Assembly: GCA_947589425.1 (NCBI GenBank)
Contig: CANQAV010000001.1
Location: 280,630-344,629 of the forward strand
From: Candidatus Gastranaerophilales bacterium
GTDB taxonomy: Bacteria; Cyanobacteriota; Vampirovibrionia; Gastranaerophilales; Gastranaerophilaceae
DNA length: 64,000 nt
Reading direction: 5' to 3'
In this document: one piece after another, positions 25,977-35,428 of the stretch
Layout: every line of letters begins with the position of its first letter
How positions within the stretch are numbered: position 1 is the stretch's first letter
Made by a program: the position numbers and the translations under genes
Notes under the pieces: generated by a model
The model's input: the letters and a program-made list of their open reading frames with translations, nothing else
Told to the model about the DNA's origin: nothing
Database searches by the model: none

Positions 25977-27668
25977 TTAATTAAATTCCACCCTGTAGAT
26001 TAAATATTTACCTTTATTTTCACGTTTTAAAGGAGCAAAATTTATAGTATTCAAACCCTCTTTTAAATATTGCGTAATATTTATTTTGATTACTTTATTG
26101 CCTGATGTTAAACTTTTTGTGTCTTGAAACTGATATTCATTAATTGAAAAAGGAAAGTCGTTTACCCCTCTTTTGTTATTAATTAGCAGATATACCGTGT
26201 TAAACGTTTTTGGGGCATAATAAAATTCATATTTATAAGGAATGTTATATTCATTATATAAAACCGTGACGGGAAGTGTGGAAAGTTTAATATTTGTATA
26301 ATAATGTTTTAAAATTTCGGGATATTTTTTCCCGTTTCGAGCCATATTATATGCGCCGAATTGGCTCATTCCGACACCGTGTCCGAAGCCTCCGCCGATT
26401 AATTTAAACTCTGAAGGGTATTTTTCGTCATCCCCGAAGTCAAAAAACTTAAACCCTTCTTTTTCTTCATTTTCACTTTTTTCTTCAAGAGCTTCGCTTC
26501 CTTTTGTTTCAACAAAAAAGTTTGCGCTCGGAAGCATTGCATTGTTTTTCTTTAATACTCTTCTGATGCCGAGCTCTTTTTTTATTCTGTATGTACCTGT
26601 TTTAGATACTATTTCAAGTTCGGTGATTTTGCCCGATTGAGTTCTTTTAACGGGTTTTATTTCTTTTAAACCTTCAAGTTTAATATCTCCGTCATATTTT
26701 GGAATGACAAGCTGGGCTTTTGATTGCTCCTGAAGCGTATTATGGAGAATTTCTTCCAATTCTTTTCTTGTAAATTCAAACTCCCATCTGAATTTTGGAG
26801 AGTTTGTATCAAAACCGCCCGTTTTTGACGTATAAAAATCTTTAACATCTTTCTCGGTTTTTAGGGGAGCTTGTTTTTCGCTGTCATATCTTGCTTTAAG
26901 ATAAGGATGCATATCGGATTGCACTCCGTTTCCGAAAACATCATCCCAATCATCCGTAATTCCGGGGCTTGTGGAAAAATAAAGAGCGCTTATTGGTTTT
27001 TCGTTATAAATTGCATAAATTCCTTTTGTTTCATCAACCGCCTTATCGGATATTTCTCTGTATGAATTTACTCCGTAATAAACTTGAGATGCCGTTGAAT
27101 CAACAACATCATAATCAGGTGAAATTTTTGCGCTATATGCATAATTTCTTGCGGCAACAGCCTGTGCTTTAAGAGCTTCAAGCCCGAAAGATACAGGCAT
27201 TTCATTAGGTACAACCCCTTTTAAATAGCTTTGTATATCTAAAACATTTATAATATTAAATCCGTTAGGGTTTTTTGAACTTATTCTAAGCTCAATCATA
27301 CCGTCATATTTTGCACCGTCGCCTTTTCTGTTAAGTCCGGGAATTTCAATCGGAGAATTAGAGCTCAATAAAACCGGACCTTTAAGTCTTTCATATTTTA
27401 ATTCATCGTCTGTATAAACGCTAAAAAAGCCCTCGTCAAGTTTAACTTCAATAAGTTTATTTTCTTCAACGGGCTCAATTTGGATGTTTTGTGACATATC
27501 AACAATTGAAATTTTGGATGTTGATTTTAATTTTACGCTCGTGTGCACCCAGTTAGAAAAACTTTGATTTGAAATACCGACTCTTATTACATCCTTCCTC
27601 TCAAGCGCAAATGTAAAATCAGAAACAAATAAAAAAATAATTAATGCAAATAAAATTTTAATTTTCAT
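25977..27668 (-). CDS. SpoIID/LytB-domain protein
   Basis: A 563-residue exported protein with signal peptide MKIKILFALIIFLFVSDFTFA. The SpoIID domain is marked by VLDIQSYLKGVVPNEMP, LKAQAVAARNYAYS, VVDSTASQVYYGVN and GGGFGHGVGMSQFGAYNMA. SpoIID relatives are lytic transglycosylases that cut denuded glycan; in non-spore-formers and cyanobacteria the role is cell-wall remodelling. Glu in VPNEMP is the catalytic acid of the family. A charged insert (about residues 385-420) and a C-terminal beta domain (about 480-563) are extra. Placement just before murJ supports a wall function. Confidence 0.9.
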   Translation of the reverse strand: MKIKILFALIIFLFVSDFTFALERKDVIRVGISNQSFSNWVHTSVKLKSTSKISIVDMSQNIQIEPVEENKLIEVKLDEGFFSVYTDDELKYERLKGPVLLSSNSPIEIPGLNRKGDGAKYDGMIELRISSKNPNGFNIINVLDIQSYLKGVVPNEMPVSFGLEALKAQAVAARNYAYSAKISPDYDVVDSTASQVYYGVNSYREISDKAVDETKGIYAIYNEKPISALYFSTSPGITDDWDDVFGNGVQSDMHPYLKARYDSEKQAPLKTEKDVKDFYTSKTGGFDTNSPKFRWEFEFTRKELEEILHNTLQEQSKAQLVIPKYDGDIKLEGLKEIKPVKRTQSGKITELEIVSKTGTYRIKKELGIRRVLKKNNAMLPSANFFVETKGSEALEEKSENEEKEGFKFFDFGDDEKYPSEFKLIGGGFGHGVGMSQFGAYNMARNGKKYPEILKHYYTNIKLSTLPVTVLYNEYNIPYKYEFYYAPKTFNTVYLLINNKRGVNDFPFSINEYQFQDTKSLTSGNKVIKINITQYLKEGLNTINFAPLKRENKGKYLIYRVEFN

Positions 27669-27741
27669 ACAGCTAATTTTACAATTAAAAATTATTAATG
27701 TAAAATTAGTTTATCAAATTTATTATTTACAGGGAGAAAAA

Positions 27742-29121
27742 ATGTCCGGCGAAGAAAATCTTAAAAAATTAAGCTATGCACAGCTTTTAAATTTCTGCAT
27801 AGGGTTTTTTGGTCTGCAGTTTGCATGGCAGATGAGAATTATACTATCGGGGCCTCTAACCGAATCTTTAGGCGCAAGTCCTCTTTTATACGGTCTTATA
27901 TGGCTTGCGGGACCTGTTACGGGGATTGTGGTACAGCCTATAATAGGAGCTCTTTCCGATAATACCTTTACGAGATTTGGAAGAAGAATACCTTATCTTT
28001 TCTTTGGAGCGTTATTTGGTGCAATTGGCTTAATTTTATTACCGAAAAGCCAATTTATAAGCACTTTGTTCGGCGAAAATCATCCCGTTTGGCTTGCTCT
28101 TTTTATATCCGCAATATTTATATGGATAATCGATGCTTGTGTTAATGCGGCACAAGGTCCATACAGAGCGCTTATTCCCGACAACATCCAAAAAAATCAG
28201 CATGCTATTGCAAATTCTTTTTTAAGTTTCGCAATCGGTCTGGGCTCTGTTGTTGCGGCAGGAGCAGCACCGTTATTGAAATCAGTATTTAATTATCAGA
28301 TGAGCGTTGATCAGCAGTTCAGCATGGCAGGTATCGCCTTTATTTTAGGCATGCTTTGGACTTGTATTACATTCAAAGAAAATATTCCGACAAAAGAACA
28401 ATTGGCGGAAAAAAAGCTTGAAGCAAAGAAAACAGCTTCAAAACCTTTTATAGAAAACGTTAAAGACTTTTTAAGCTCATCCGGCGAAGTCGGAAAAATA
28501 TGCACAATCCAATTTTTCACCTGGATTGGTTTAATGTCTTTGTTGATATTTTTTACTCAATATGTCGTTCATATTCTCTATCAAGTGCCAAATACGGTAG
28601 GACTTGAAGATAACGTAATTTCAATATTTGAAAAAACTCAAATTGAAGCTCAAAACTTTGCACAAATATGTTTTGCATTTTTTAATTTAATCTGCTTTGT
28701 TGTGGCAATTCCGATAGCCAAAATGGCTGAAATCAAAGGAAATAAAAGAGTTCATGCAACATCCCTTGCGATTATGGCTTTTGCATATCTTCTTATGGCA
28801 TGCCTTCCAAACAAAGTAAGCGTATTTATGGCAATGGGTTTGGCGGGCATCGGCTGGGCTTCAACTTTATCTTTGCCTTTTGCAATGCTTTCAAAATATA
28901 TAAAAGAAGGCACGGAAGGCTCTGCTATGGGTATTTTTAACATATTCATTTCAGCGCCTCAGGTATTGGTATGCACGCTGTTAGCTTGGTTTATCAATAT
29001 CTCGGTATACAAAATGGGTGAATATACAAACAATCACTGGGATTATGCCTTTTTATTCGGCGCTTTAATGCTTATAATTTCAGCATTTATTACAATGAGC
29101 ATTAAAGAAAATGACAAATAA
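27742..29121 (+). CDS. MFS transporter, sugar-type (SLC45/GPH-like)
   Basis: Inner-membrane permease of 459 residues and about 12 helices. The N-terminal half has PIIGALSDNTFTRFGRRIPY, the RFGRR(R/I)P motif typical of the sucrose/maltose SLC45-like group and of GPH cation symporters. The helix 7-8 region (FTWIGLMSLLIFFTQYVVHILYQ) also fits that group. A disaccharide or other sugar is the likely substrate, but the cargo is not set by sequence and no sugar-cleaving enzyme is adjacent. AGGGAGAAAAAATG is a good ribosome site. The gene diverges from the SpoIID-like operon. Confidence 0.88.
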   Translation: MSGEENLKKLSYAQLLNFCIGFFGLQFAWQMRIILSGPLTESLGASPLLYGLIWLAGPVTGIVVQPIIGALSDNTFTRFGRRIPYLFFGALFGAIGLILLPKSQFISTLFGENHPVWLALFISAIFIWIIDACVNAAQGPYRALIPDNIQKNQHAIANSFLSFAIGLGSVVAAGAAPLLKSVFNYQMSVDQQFSMAGIAFILGMLWTCITFKENIPTKEQLAEKKLEAKKTASKPFIENVKDFLSSSGEVGKICTIQFFTWIGLMSLLIFFTQYVVHILYQVPNTVGLEDNVISIFEKTQIEAQNFAQICFAFFNLICFVVAIPIAKMAEIKGNKRVHATSLAIMAFAYLLMACLPNKVSVFMAMGLAGIGWASTLSLPFAMLSKYIKEGTEGSAMGIFNIFISAPQVLVCTLLAWFINISVYKMGEYTNNHWDYAFLFGALMLIISAFITMSIKENDK

Positions 29122-29167
29122 TTATTAAATTTGTTGTCTTAGAATATTATTGGGATACAATTATAAT

Positions 29168-29803
29168 ATGGATGAAAATAAAGAAAATCTGCTATATTTT
29201 TTAGACAATAAACCATATATCAATATAACAAACGCATGCACAAATGCATGTGTTTTTTGCGTTAGAAATCAAAAAGAAGATGTTCAGGGAGCAAAGCTTT
29301 GGCTTGATAAGGACAATATAACCGCAGATGATGTTATAAAACAGCTTGAAATCAATAAAGAAAAACTTAAAAATTCCAATGAAATTGTTTTTTGCGGATA
29401 CGGAGAGCCTCTAATCAAATTAAATGAAGTAATCGAGATATCAAAATATATAAAAGAAAATTTTCCTGATTTAAAAATTAGAATTAATACAAACGGGCAT
29501 GCAAACGCAATTCACAAGAAAAATACTCTGCCTCTGCTGGCTCCTTATATTGATTCAATATCAATAAGCCTTAATGCTCAAAATGAAGAAATGTACAACA
29601 AAATCTCAAATCCCAAAATCAATAATGCTTATGAAGAAGTAAAAAGGTTTATAAGAGCATGTGTTGAAGAAAAAATTCCAACAACGGCGACAATCGTATC
29701 AAAAGTCGAAAATTATCCCGTTGACGAGTCAAGATGTGAAATAATTGCAAAATCCCTCGGCGCAAAATTCCGCTCAAGAGAATGGATTAAAAACGGTTAT
29801 TAA
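29168..29803 (+). CDS. Radical SAM protein, TatD-associated type
   Basis: A 211-residue radical SAM enzyme. The iron-sulfur motif is C-x3-C-x2-C in NACTNACVFCVRNQ; the SAM-binding glycine motif is VFCGYGEPLI, and RINTNGH and SISLNAQNEEMYN mark later strands. The short size and the NITNACTNACVFCVR block fit the TIGR04038 family, which is often linked to TatD nucleases; no tatD gene is adjacent here and the reaction is unknown. I start at the ATG 29168; the TTG at 29150 would add six residues. The ribosome site is weak. Confidence 0.85.
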   Translation: MDENKENLLYFLDNKPYINITNACTNACVFCVRNQKEDVQGAKLWLDKDNITADDVIKQLEINKEKLKNSNEIVFCGYGEPLIKLNEVIEISKYIKENFPDLKIRINTNGHANAIHKKNTLPLLAPYIDSISISLNAQNEEMYNKISNPKINNAYEEVKRFIRACVEEKIPTTATIVSKVENYPVDESRCEIIAKSLGAKFRSREWIKNGY

Positions 29804-29836
29804 TAAAAAAATAATAAAAAGAAAGGTAGATAAATT

Positions 29837-31993
29837 ATGAACAATTTGGACAAAATCATGAAGCCAAAATCCGTAGCGGTAATCGGTGCTTCCACAAAGC
29901 CGAAAACAATAGGCTCTGAAATCATGCAAAGATTAAGAGATTATAAATTTAACGGAAACATTTATCCGGTTAACCCAAAAGGCGGAATAATAGAAGGTTT
30001 TCAAGCTTATACATCAATAAATGAAGTCCCTGGCGAAGTTGATTTAGCACTTATTGTTGTAAATGCTAAATTCGTTCTTGATACAATTGATCAATGCCAC
30101 CAAAAAGGCATCAAAGGTCTTTGCATAATTACTGCAGGCTTTAAAGAAACAGGAGCGCAGGGTGCGCAAATGGAAAAAGAGCTTTTAGCAAAAGTTAAAG
30201 AATATGGTATGAGATGCGTTGGTCCTAACTGCCTCGGCGTATTAAATACACATCCTAATATTTCAATGGATGCAACGTTTGCGGAATCTCTCCCCGTTAG
30301 AGGCGATATAGGTTTCGTATCTCAATCTGGCGCTTTGGGCGGCGGCATTTTAAATATATTAAAAGACTTAAATGTAGGTTTTGCTCAATTTATCTCAATC
30401 GGCAATCAAGCTGATGTTAACGCTGAAACAGCTTTGGAATATTGGGAAAACGATGATGACGTTAAACAAATTCTTTTATATATGGAATCAATTCAAAACC
30501 CTGCTAATTTCAGAAAATTAGCTACAAGAATTTCAAAGAAAAAACCGATTGTTGCTCTAAAAGCCGGTCGCAGCGCAGCAGGAGCTTCGGCAGCTTCTTC
30601 TCACACGGGCTCATTAGCCGGTGCCGATAAAGCGGCAAATGCCCTTTTAGCTCAATCAGGAGTTATAAGAGAATATTCATTAAAAAATCTTTTTGCAACG
30701 GCAAAAGTATTTTCAAACTGCCCGATTCCAAAAGGCGACAGAGTTGCAATAATCACAAATTCAGGCGGTCCCGGAATTATGGCAACGGATGCAATTTGTG
30801 AATACGGACTGCAAATGGCAAAAATTACGGATGCTACAAAAGACAAATTGAGAAGCTTCCTGCCATCTGCAGCAAGTGTTAAAAACCCGATTGATATGAT
30901 AGCTTCAGCTCCGATTGAACACTATCAACAAACATTGGAAACGGTAATTGCCGATGAAAATGTTGATATGATTGTGGTAATTTATTTACCGTTCTTGGGC
31001 TTAAAAGACATTGACGTTGCACGTGCCGTTATGGAAATTAAGGCTAAAAATCCTCAAAAACCTGTTTTAGGCGTATTTATGACAACATCCGGCTTCTTTA
31101 GCGAATTATCAAATATGGAAGTTAACATGCCGTTCTTTATGTATGCCGAAGAAGCAGCAGAAGGACTTCACAGATTAAATCAACAAAGATTATGGCAAAA
31201 CCGCCCCGAAGGCAAAATTCCTTCATACAATGTAAACAAAGCTCGTGCCGAAGAAATTATGAAACAATCATTAAAAGAAGGCAGAGCTCAATTAACAACC
31301 CGTGAATCAATTGATGTATTGGATGCTTACGGCATAAGAGTTTGCAAATCGGGTTTTGCGGTAAATGTTGATGAAGCAATCTCGATAGGCAACTCTATCG
31401 GATATCCCGTTGTTATGAAGATGACATCTAAAACAACATCTCACAAAACGGATGTAGGCGGTGTAAGAGTTAATATTCAAAGCGCAGAACAGTTGAGAGA
31501 TGAATACAACGACTTAATTCAAAAATTAACCGAAAAAGGACTTATAGACGGTCTTGAAGGTGTTATCATACAGGAAATGGTTAAAGGAAACCGTGAAATG
31601 GTAGCAGGTATTGCAACAGACCCTCAATACGGTCCTATGATGATGTTCGGCTTAGGCGGTGTATTTATTGAAGTTATGAAAGACGTAACGTTCAGAATTG
31701 CTCCTTTAACAGATATTGATGCATCAGAAATGATTAAATCCGTTAAAGCTTATAAGCTCTTAGAAGGTGCAAGAGGTACAACTCCCGCTCAAATGGAACA
31801 AATTCAAGAAACATTATTGAGATTATCTCAACTTGTAAGCGATTATCCGTTTATTGATGAATTGGACATCAATCCTTTGCTTATCAGCGAAAAAACAGGA
31901 GAAGGCATTGCAGTTGACGGACGTATTAAAGTACGCCTTGAAGAAGCTTGTGAAAAGCTCGGTGTTTCAGCTTGCTCTGCTTGTGCCGTATAA
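29837..31993 (+). CDS. Acetate-CoA ligase (ADP-forming), fused alpha-beta
   Basis: Single-chain enzyme of 718 residues that turns acetyl-CoA, ADP and phosphate into acetate, CoA and ATP, a main energy step of peptide and sugar fermenters. The N-terminal CoA-binding domain (KSVAVIGASTKPKTIG, VGPNCLGVLNT) is followed by the ligase domains (FVSQSGALGGGIL, SSHTGSLAGAD with the phospho-histidine, NSGGPGIMATD) and a C-terminal ATP-grasp part (GYPVVMKMTSKTTSHKTDVGGV, ELDINPLL). Its codons are more uniform than those of its neighbours, which suggests high expression. AGAAAGGTAGATAAATTATG contains the ribosome site, and a strong terminator follows. Confidence 0.95.
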   Translation: MNNLDKIMKPKSVAVIGASTKPKTIGSEIMQRLRDYKFNGNIYPVNPKGGIIEGFQAYTSINEVPGEVDLALIVVNAKFVLDTIDQCHQKGIKGLCIITAGFKETGAQGAQMEKELLAKVKEYGMRCVGPNCLGVLNTHPNISMDATFAESLPVRGDIGFVSQSGALGGGILNILKDLNVGFAQFISIGNQADVNAETALEYWENDDDVKQILLYMESIQNPANFRKLATRISKKKPIVALKAGRSAAGASAASSHTGSLAGADKAANALLAQSGVIREYSLKNLFATAKVFSNCPIPKGDRVAIITNSGGPGIMATDAICEYGLQMAKITDATKDKLRSFLPSAASVKNPIDMIASAPIEHYQQTLETVIADENVDMIVVIYLPFLGLKDIDVARAVMEIKAKNPQKPVLGVFMTTSGFFSELSNMEVNMPFFMYAEEAAEGLHRLNQQRLWQNRPEGKIPSYNVNKARAEEIMKQSLKEGRAQLTTRESIDVLDAYGIRVCKSGFAVNVDEAISIGNSIGYPVVMKMTSKTTSHKTDVGGVRVNIQSAEQLRDEYNDLIQKLTEKGLIDGLEGVIIQEMVKGNREMVAGIATDPQYGPMMMFGLGGVFIEVMKDVTFRIAPLTDIDASEMIKSVKAYKLLEGARGTTPAQMEQIQETLLRLSQLVSDYPFIDELDINPLLISEKTGEGIAVDGRIKVRLEEACEKLGVSACSACAV

Positions 31994-32010
31994 TTAAAGT
32001 TAAATCAAAA

Positions 32011-32038
32011 TAAAAGCCCTTCAAGACTGAAGGGCTTT
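32011..32038 (+). terminator. Intrinsic terminator of the acetate-CoA ligase gene
   Basis: AAAAGCCCTTC pairs with GAAGGGCTTTT across a 6-base loop, 18 bases after the stop codon, ending in a run of T. Confidence 0.9.
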
Positions 32039-32054
32039 TAATATACGGATATAA

Positions 32055-32086
32055 AAATGCCACAAGGTATAACTCTTGCGGCATTT
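32055..32086 (-). terminator. Intrinsic terminator of rpsO
   Basis: On the minus strand AAATGCCGCAAG pairs with CTTGTGGCATTT (one mismatch) and is followed by TTTTTAT, 20 bases after the rpsO stop. Confidence 0.8.
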
Positions 32087-32105
32087 AAACTTGAAATTAT
32101 TCTTA

Positions 32106-32375
32106 TTAACCTCTGATACCCAATTTTTTAACTAATTTACGGTATTTTTCAAGGTCAGCGTTTTTAAGATAGGTTAACATACCTTTTCTTCTTCCGACCA
32201 TAACCAAAAGACCTCTTTTTGCCTGAAAATCTTTTTTGTTGGTTTTTAAGTGTTCGGTTAATTCGGTAATTTTTTGAGAAAGCATAGCGATTTGAACTTC
32301 AATATTACCGCTGTCTTTTTCGTTTTTGCCGAATTTTTTGATAATTTCTTGTTTGTTTTTCAAGTTAATAGACAT
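32106..32375 (-). CDS. rpsO: Small-subunit ribosomal protein S15 (uS15)
   Basis: An 89-residue primary rRNA-binding protein of the 30S subunit. The family pattern is complete: SGNIEVQIAMLSQKITELTEHLKTNKKDF, then RRGLLxMVGRRKxxLxYL as AKRGLLVMVGRRKGMLTYLKN, ending KYRKLVKKLGIRG. A TAAGGAAACAAAAAATG ribosome site precedes the start. It is monocistronic with its own terminator. The usual pnp neighbour is not present. Confidence 0.98.
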   Translation of the reverse strand: MSINLKNKQEIIKKFGKNEKDSGNIEVQIAMLSQKITELTEHLKTNKKDFQAKRGLLVMVGRRKGMLTYLKNADLEKYRKLVKKLGIRG

Positions 32376-32461
32376 TTTTTGTTTCCTTATTTTAAATTGT
32401 TATACTTTAAGCTTCATCAGTATAACTAAAACATGAAAAAAAATAAATTTTTTTTTGAATT

Positions 32462-32941
32462 TTATTTGTCTATTGTTAATCTTTCTAAATATCTGACAAA
32501 TCTAACAAGAAAATTTTCATCATTTTTTGATATTGAATCAACAAGAACGGTAAGACTTTGCGCTCTGATACCCGCTAAAATATCGCTCAGGGGTCTGTCG
32601 CCAATCATGGCAGCTTCTTTCGGCTCAATATTAAAATCACAGCATACATCATATATTATTTGGGGATTTGGTTTTTTTGCATTTGAATAAATCGGAATAT
32701 CAATCTGGGCTCGGGCTGTATCAATATAATCTTTGTTTTTATTGTTCGTTATTATCGCAAGCTTAAAATTTGTTTTTAAATCGTTTAAAAATTGAAGTGT
32801 TTGAAAAGAAAATTTCCCGCTTTTTGATTTCATAAGGGTTGAATCTAAGTCGAAAAACAAGGCTTTGATTTTCCTCATTTTCAATTCATATATATCAAGG
32901 TCATAAATTGATTCGATATTGTAATCCGGTCTTAAAAACAT
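32462..32941 (-). CDS. YqeG-family HAD phosphatase
   Basis: A 159-residue HAD superfamily IIIA protein. Motif I is ALFFDLDSTLMKS, motif II is IITNN, and motif III/IV is KPNPQIIYDV with MIGDRPLSDILAG. The N-terminal LRPDYNIESIYDLDIYEL is characteristic of the YqeG family (phosphatidylglycerophosphatase-like, GEP4-related). The substrate here could therefore be phosphatidylglycerophosphate, but this is by family only. It starts 2 bases after the stop of the U32 gene, so the two are one transcript. Confidence 0.88.
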   Translation of the reverse strand: MFLRPDYNIESIYDLDIYELKMRKIKALFFDLDSTLMKSKSGKFSFQTLQFLNDLKTNFKLAIITNNKNKDYIDTARAQIDIPIYSNAKKPNPQIIYDVCCDFNIEPKEAAMIGDRPLSDILAGIRAQSLTVLVDSISKNDENFLVRFVRYLERLTIDK

Positions 32942-32943
32942 AA

Positions 32944-34170
32944 TTAAACTTCTTTCATTCCTTTTGTTCTGATTAGTGCGCAGCTATACTCCATAAGCCA
33001 ATTTTTATCTTCATAAGACAAGGTTAAAATTGTTTCATCATTAGTATTTGCACAGTCAACCTCACCTTTTTTGGGATGAGTAATTTTTACAACTTTAGCC
33101 ATTGTTGAAAAATTCGGAGTTATAATTTCAAATTCATCATTTAATAAAATTTTGTTTTTAATTAAAACCTCAAAGTTAAAGTCATCAATTTTCTTTTGAA
33201 CTATTCCCAAAAAATCAGCACCGGCAAGCCCTTTTGAAATATCATAAGAATATGTTGAAGAGTCGTTATTGCCCCCGAAAAATCCTTCGGTGTAACCTCT
33301 GTTGCCGACTTTTTTAAGCTCAAGAAACGCTTCGTCTTCCGAAATTTTGCAATCAATTAATTGTCTGTATGCTTTTGCTGCGGCGCTTACATAATACAGG
33401 CTTTTTGTTCTTCCTTCAACTTTAAATGAATCTATACCCAAATCGCACAATTTTTTAATGTGGTATACAAGGCACAAATCTTTAGTAGACATTATATGAG
33501 AGCCTTTATCGTCCTGAACAATTTCAAAATATTCCCCGGGACGAGTTTCTTCAACAAGTTTATAACTCCATCTGCAAGCTTGAGCACAATTGCCCTGATT
33601 AGCCCTGCGTTCACCGTTTGTCATATAATCCGACAAAAGACATCTTCCCGAATATGCCATACATTGAGCGCCGTGTATAAACATTTCAAGTTCGATACCC
33701 TCGGTATTTTCTTTAATATATTTAATTTGCTCATAAGATAACTCTCTTGCAAGAATTACTCTTTTTGCTCCCATATCTTGCCAAAATTTAACTGCTTGCG
33801 AGTTTAAAATGTTTGTTTGAGTTGATATATGAATATCAATATCGGGAATATTTTCTTTTACGAGTCTTAAAACACCAAAGTCGCTTATGATAAGCGCATG
33901 GGGCTTAGCATCTTTAATTACTTCCAATGTTTCATAGAGCTTTTTTATATCTTTATCGTATGCAAAAATATTAAGAGTGCAGTAAACCTTTTTATTAAGA
34001 GAGTTTGCGATATTAACGGCTGTTTTTAAATTGGTATCGTCAATCAGTTCGCCTTTTCTCATTGCACGGAGCGAAAAATCAACAAGCCCCAGATATACTG
34101 CATCTGCGCCATAGCAAAAAGCATATTTCATTTTTTCTATACTGCCTGCGGGCATTAATAATTCGCTCAT
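32944..34170 (-). CDS. Peptidase U32-family protein, TrhP/RlhA type
   Basis: A 408-residue member of the U32 family. The first block is ELLMPAGSIEKMKYAFCYGADAVYLG; the family signature is EMFIHGAQCMAYSGRCLLS followed by RRANQGNCAQACRW, giving four conserved cysteines. Well-studied members hydroxylate tRNA uridine 34 (TrhP) or 23S rRNA C2501 (RlhA) with prephenate-dependent chemistry, while others were described as collagenases. The internal LCLVYHIKKLCDLGIDSFKVEGRTKS block and the length favour the TrhP-like branch. YqeG is encoded directly behind it. Confidence 0.9.
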   Translation of the reverse strand: MSELLMPAGSIEKMKYAFCYGADAVYLGLVDFSLRAMRKGELIDDTNLKTAVNIANSLNKKVYCTLNIFAYDKDIKKLYETLEVIKDAKPHALIISDFGVLRLVKENIPDIDIHISTQTNILNSQAVKFWQDMGAKRVILARELSYEQIKYIKENTEGIELEMFIHGAQCMAYSGRCLLSDYMTNGERRANQGNCAQACRWSYKLVEETRPGEYFEIVQDDKGSHIMSTKDLCLVYHIKKLCDLGIDSFKVEGRTKSLYYVSAAAKAYRQLIDCKISEDEAFLELKKVGNRGYTEGFFGGNNDSSTYSYDISKGLAGADFLGIVQKKIDDFNFEVLIKNKILLNDEFEIITPNFSTMAKVVKITHPKKGEVDCANTNDETILTLSYEDKNWLMEYSCALIRTKGMKEV

Positions 34171-34374
34171 AAAGAAATTTTATCATAAAAAACCGCTTGG
34201 ATAAAATCGGGGTTATTTTATGTTTTTTGTTTTATTTGGTAAATGCACTTAAAAATATTACTCGCTACGGTTAAAAGATTGATGACAAAAAATAAAAAAG
34301 GAAAAAGTTTAAAATTAAATAAAAATATTAAAAAATTATTTATGATATATTTATATAAAAACAAAGGAGTTTTA

Positions 34375-35427
34375 ATGAAAAAGATTTTATTTTTGTTATC
34401 TTTAATAATTTTATTAACCGCCTGCACAAAATCGGCACCAAACAAAATATCCCCCGAACAAAATGACAACAGTCCCGTTCTTGTTTTATTTTCATCTCCT
34501 TCAAATTCCGAAAATAAAATCTGGGTGGGAACTTTTCAGCTTGCATTTAATGATTTTAAAAAATATATAGTAAAACACGATGTAAAATTTCAAGGGGAAG
34601 AAGAAACACCCGATTTAGAAGGTTTAAACAAAGCCGAATTTAATAAGTCAATGCTCAATGAAAATTCATACTATACAACATACGGCGAAGTTAAACCCGA
34701 AGAAAAAGAAAAAATAAAAAAAGCAATTAAAGAAAAGTTCAACGAAACGTCCGATATTCTTGATTTAATTGATTGGACGGAAAAAAAAGGCGATTATTAC
34801 ACCTATGCAATGCTCAAAAAAGAATTTAATTTTCCAAATGCATTTGATATCTTAGAGCCTTCTTCTTTTAATAATTCAGTTGAGCAATATAAATTTTTCG
34901 GAATTAATAAAGAATCGTCGCCTGTTTTGAAGAAAAATGTTACCGTTCTTTTTTATAACAATGAAAACGATTATGCGGTTAAATTAATTACAAAAGAAGG
35001 GGATAATATTTATTTATATAAAACAAAAAGCAACAATAGCTTAAAATCCCTCTACAATGAAATGATACAAAAACAAAAAAATTATAACGGAAAAACTTTT
35101 TTAACAAAGCAGGATACTCTTAAAATTCCGTATCTTAAAATAAACGAAACAAAAGAATATCCTTTTTTATGCGATAAAATAATTGAAAATACAACTCCTC
35201 CGCTAAAAGTTAAAAAAGCGCTTGAAACCATACGGCTTGAATTAAACGAAAAAGGAGGAAAAGTTAAATCCGAAGCCGTTATTGTAGCAACCGAAAATGC
35301 AATTATGCTTGAAGAAGAAAACAGACATTTTGATTTTGACGAAACATTTGTTATGTTCCTGACGGACAGCGGGAAAAATGACCCCTATTCAGCTTTAAGA
35401 ATAAAAAATATGAAAGGTATGCAATAA
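34375..35427 (+). CDS. Lipoprotein, first of a tandem paralogue pair
   Basis: A 350-residue exported protein with a lipobox (FLLSLIILLTACTKS, Cys at about residue 20). I choose the ATG at 34375 because AAAGGAG lies 7 bases upstream and the signal peptide begins there; the longer frame from 34243 is not real. The mature part begins LVLFSSPSNSENKIWVGTFQLAFND and ends RHFDFDETFVMFLTD...DPYSALRIKN. The block ELNEKGGKVKSEAVIV followed by F-x-F-D-x-(T/P)-F-x-x-F resembles the hinge and C-terminal strand of serpins, so a serpin-like fold is possible. It is followed after one base by a close paralogue. Confidence 0.75.
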   Translation: MKKILFLLSLIILLTACTKSAPNKISPEQNDNSPVLVLFSSPSNSENKIWVGTFQLAFNDFKKYIVKHDVKFQGEEETPDLEGLNKAEFNKSMLNENSYYTTYGEVKPEEKEKIKKAIKEKFNETSDILDLIDWTEKKGDYYTYAMLKKEFNFPNAFDILEPSSFNNSVEQYKFFGINKESSPVLKKNVTVLFYNNENDYAVKLITKEGDNIYLYKTKSNNSLKSLYNEMIQKQKNYNGKTFLTKQDTLKIPYLKINETKEYPFLCDKIIENTTPPLKVKKALETIRLELNEKGGKVKSEAVIVATENAIMLEEENRHFDFDETFVMFLTDSGKNDPYSALRIKNMKGMQ

Positions 35428-35428
35428 A

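Noticed and set aside
29162..29167. TATAAT directly before the radical SAM start as promoter of a leaderless mRNA
   Set aside because: A start site about 7 bases after this box would lie inside the coding region, and no -35 box fits. It is probably chance in AT-rich DNA.
34243..34374. Longer N-terminus of the first paralogue lipoprotein
   Set aside because: The lipoprotein signal peptide starts at 34375 with AAAGGAG in front; the upstream residues are lysine-rich and would destroy the signal.
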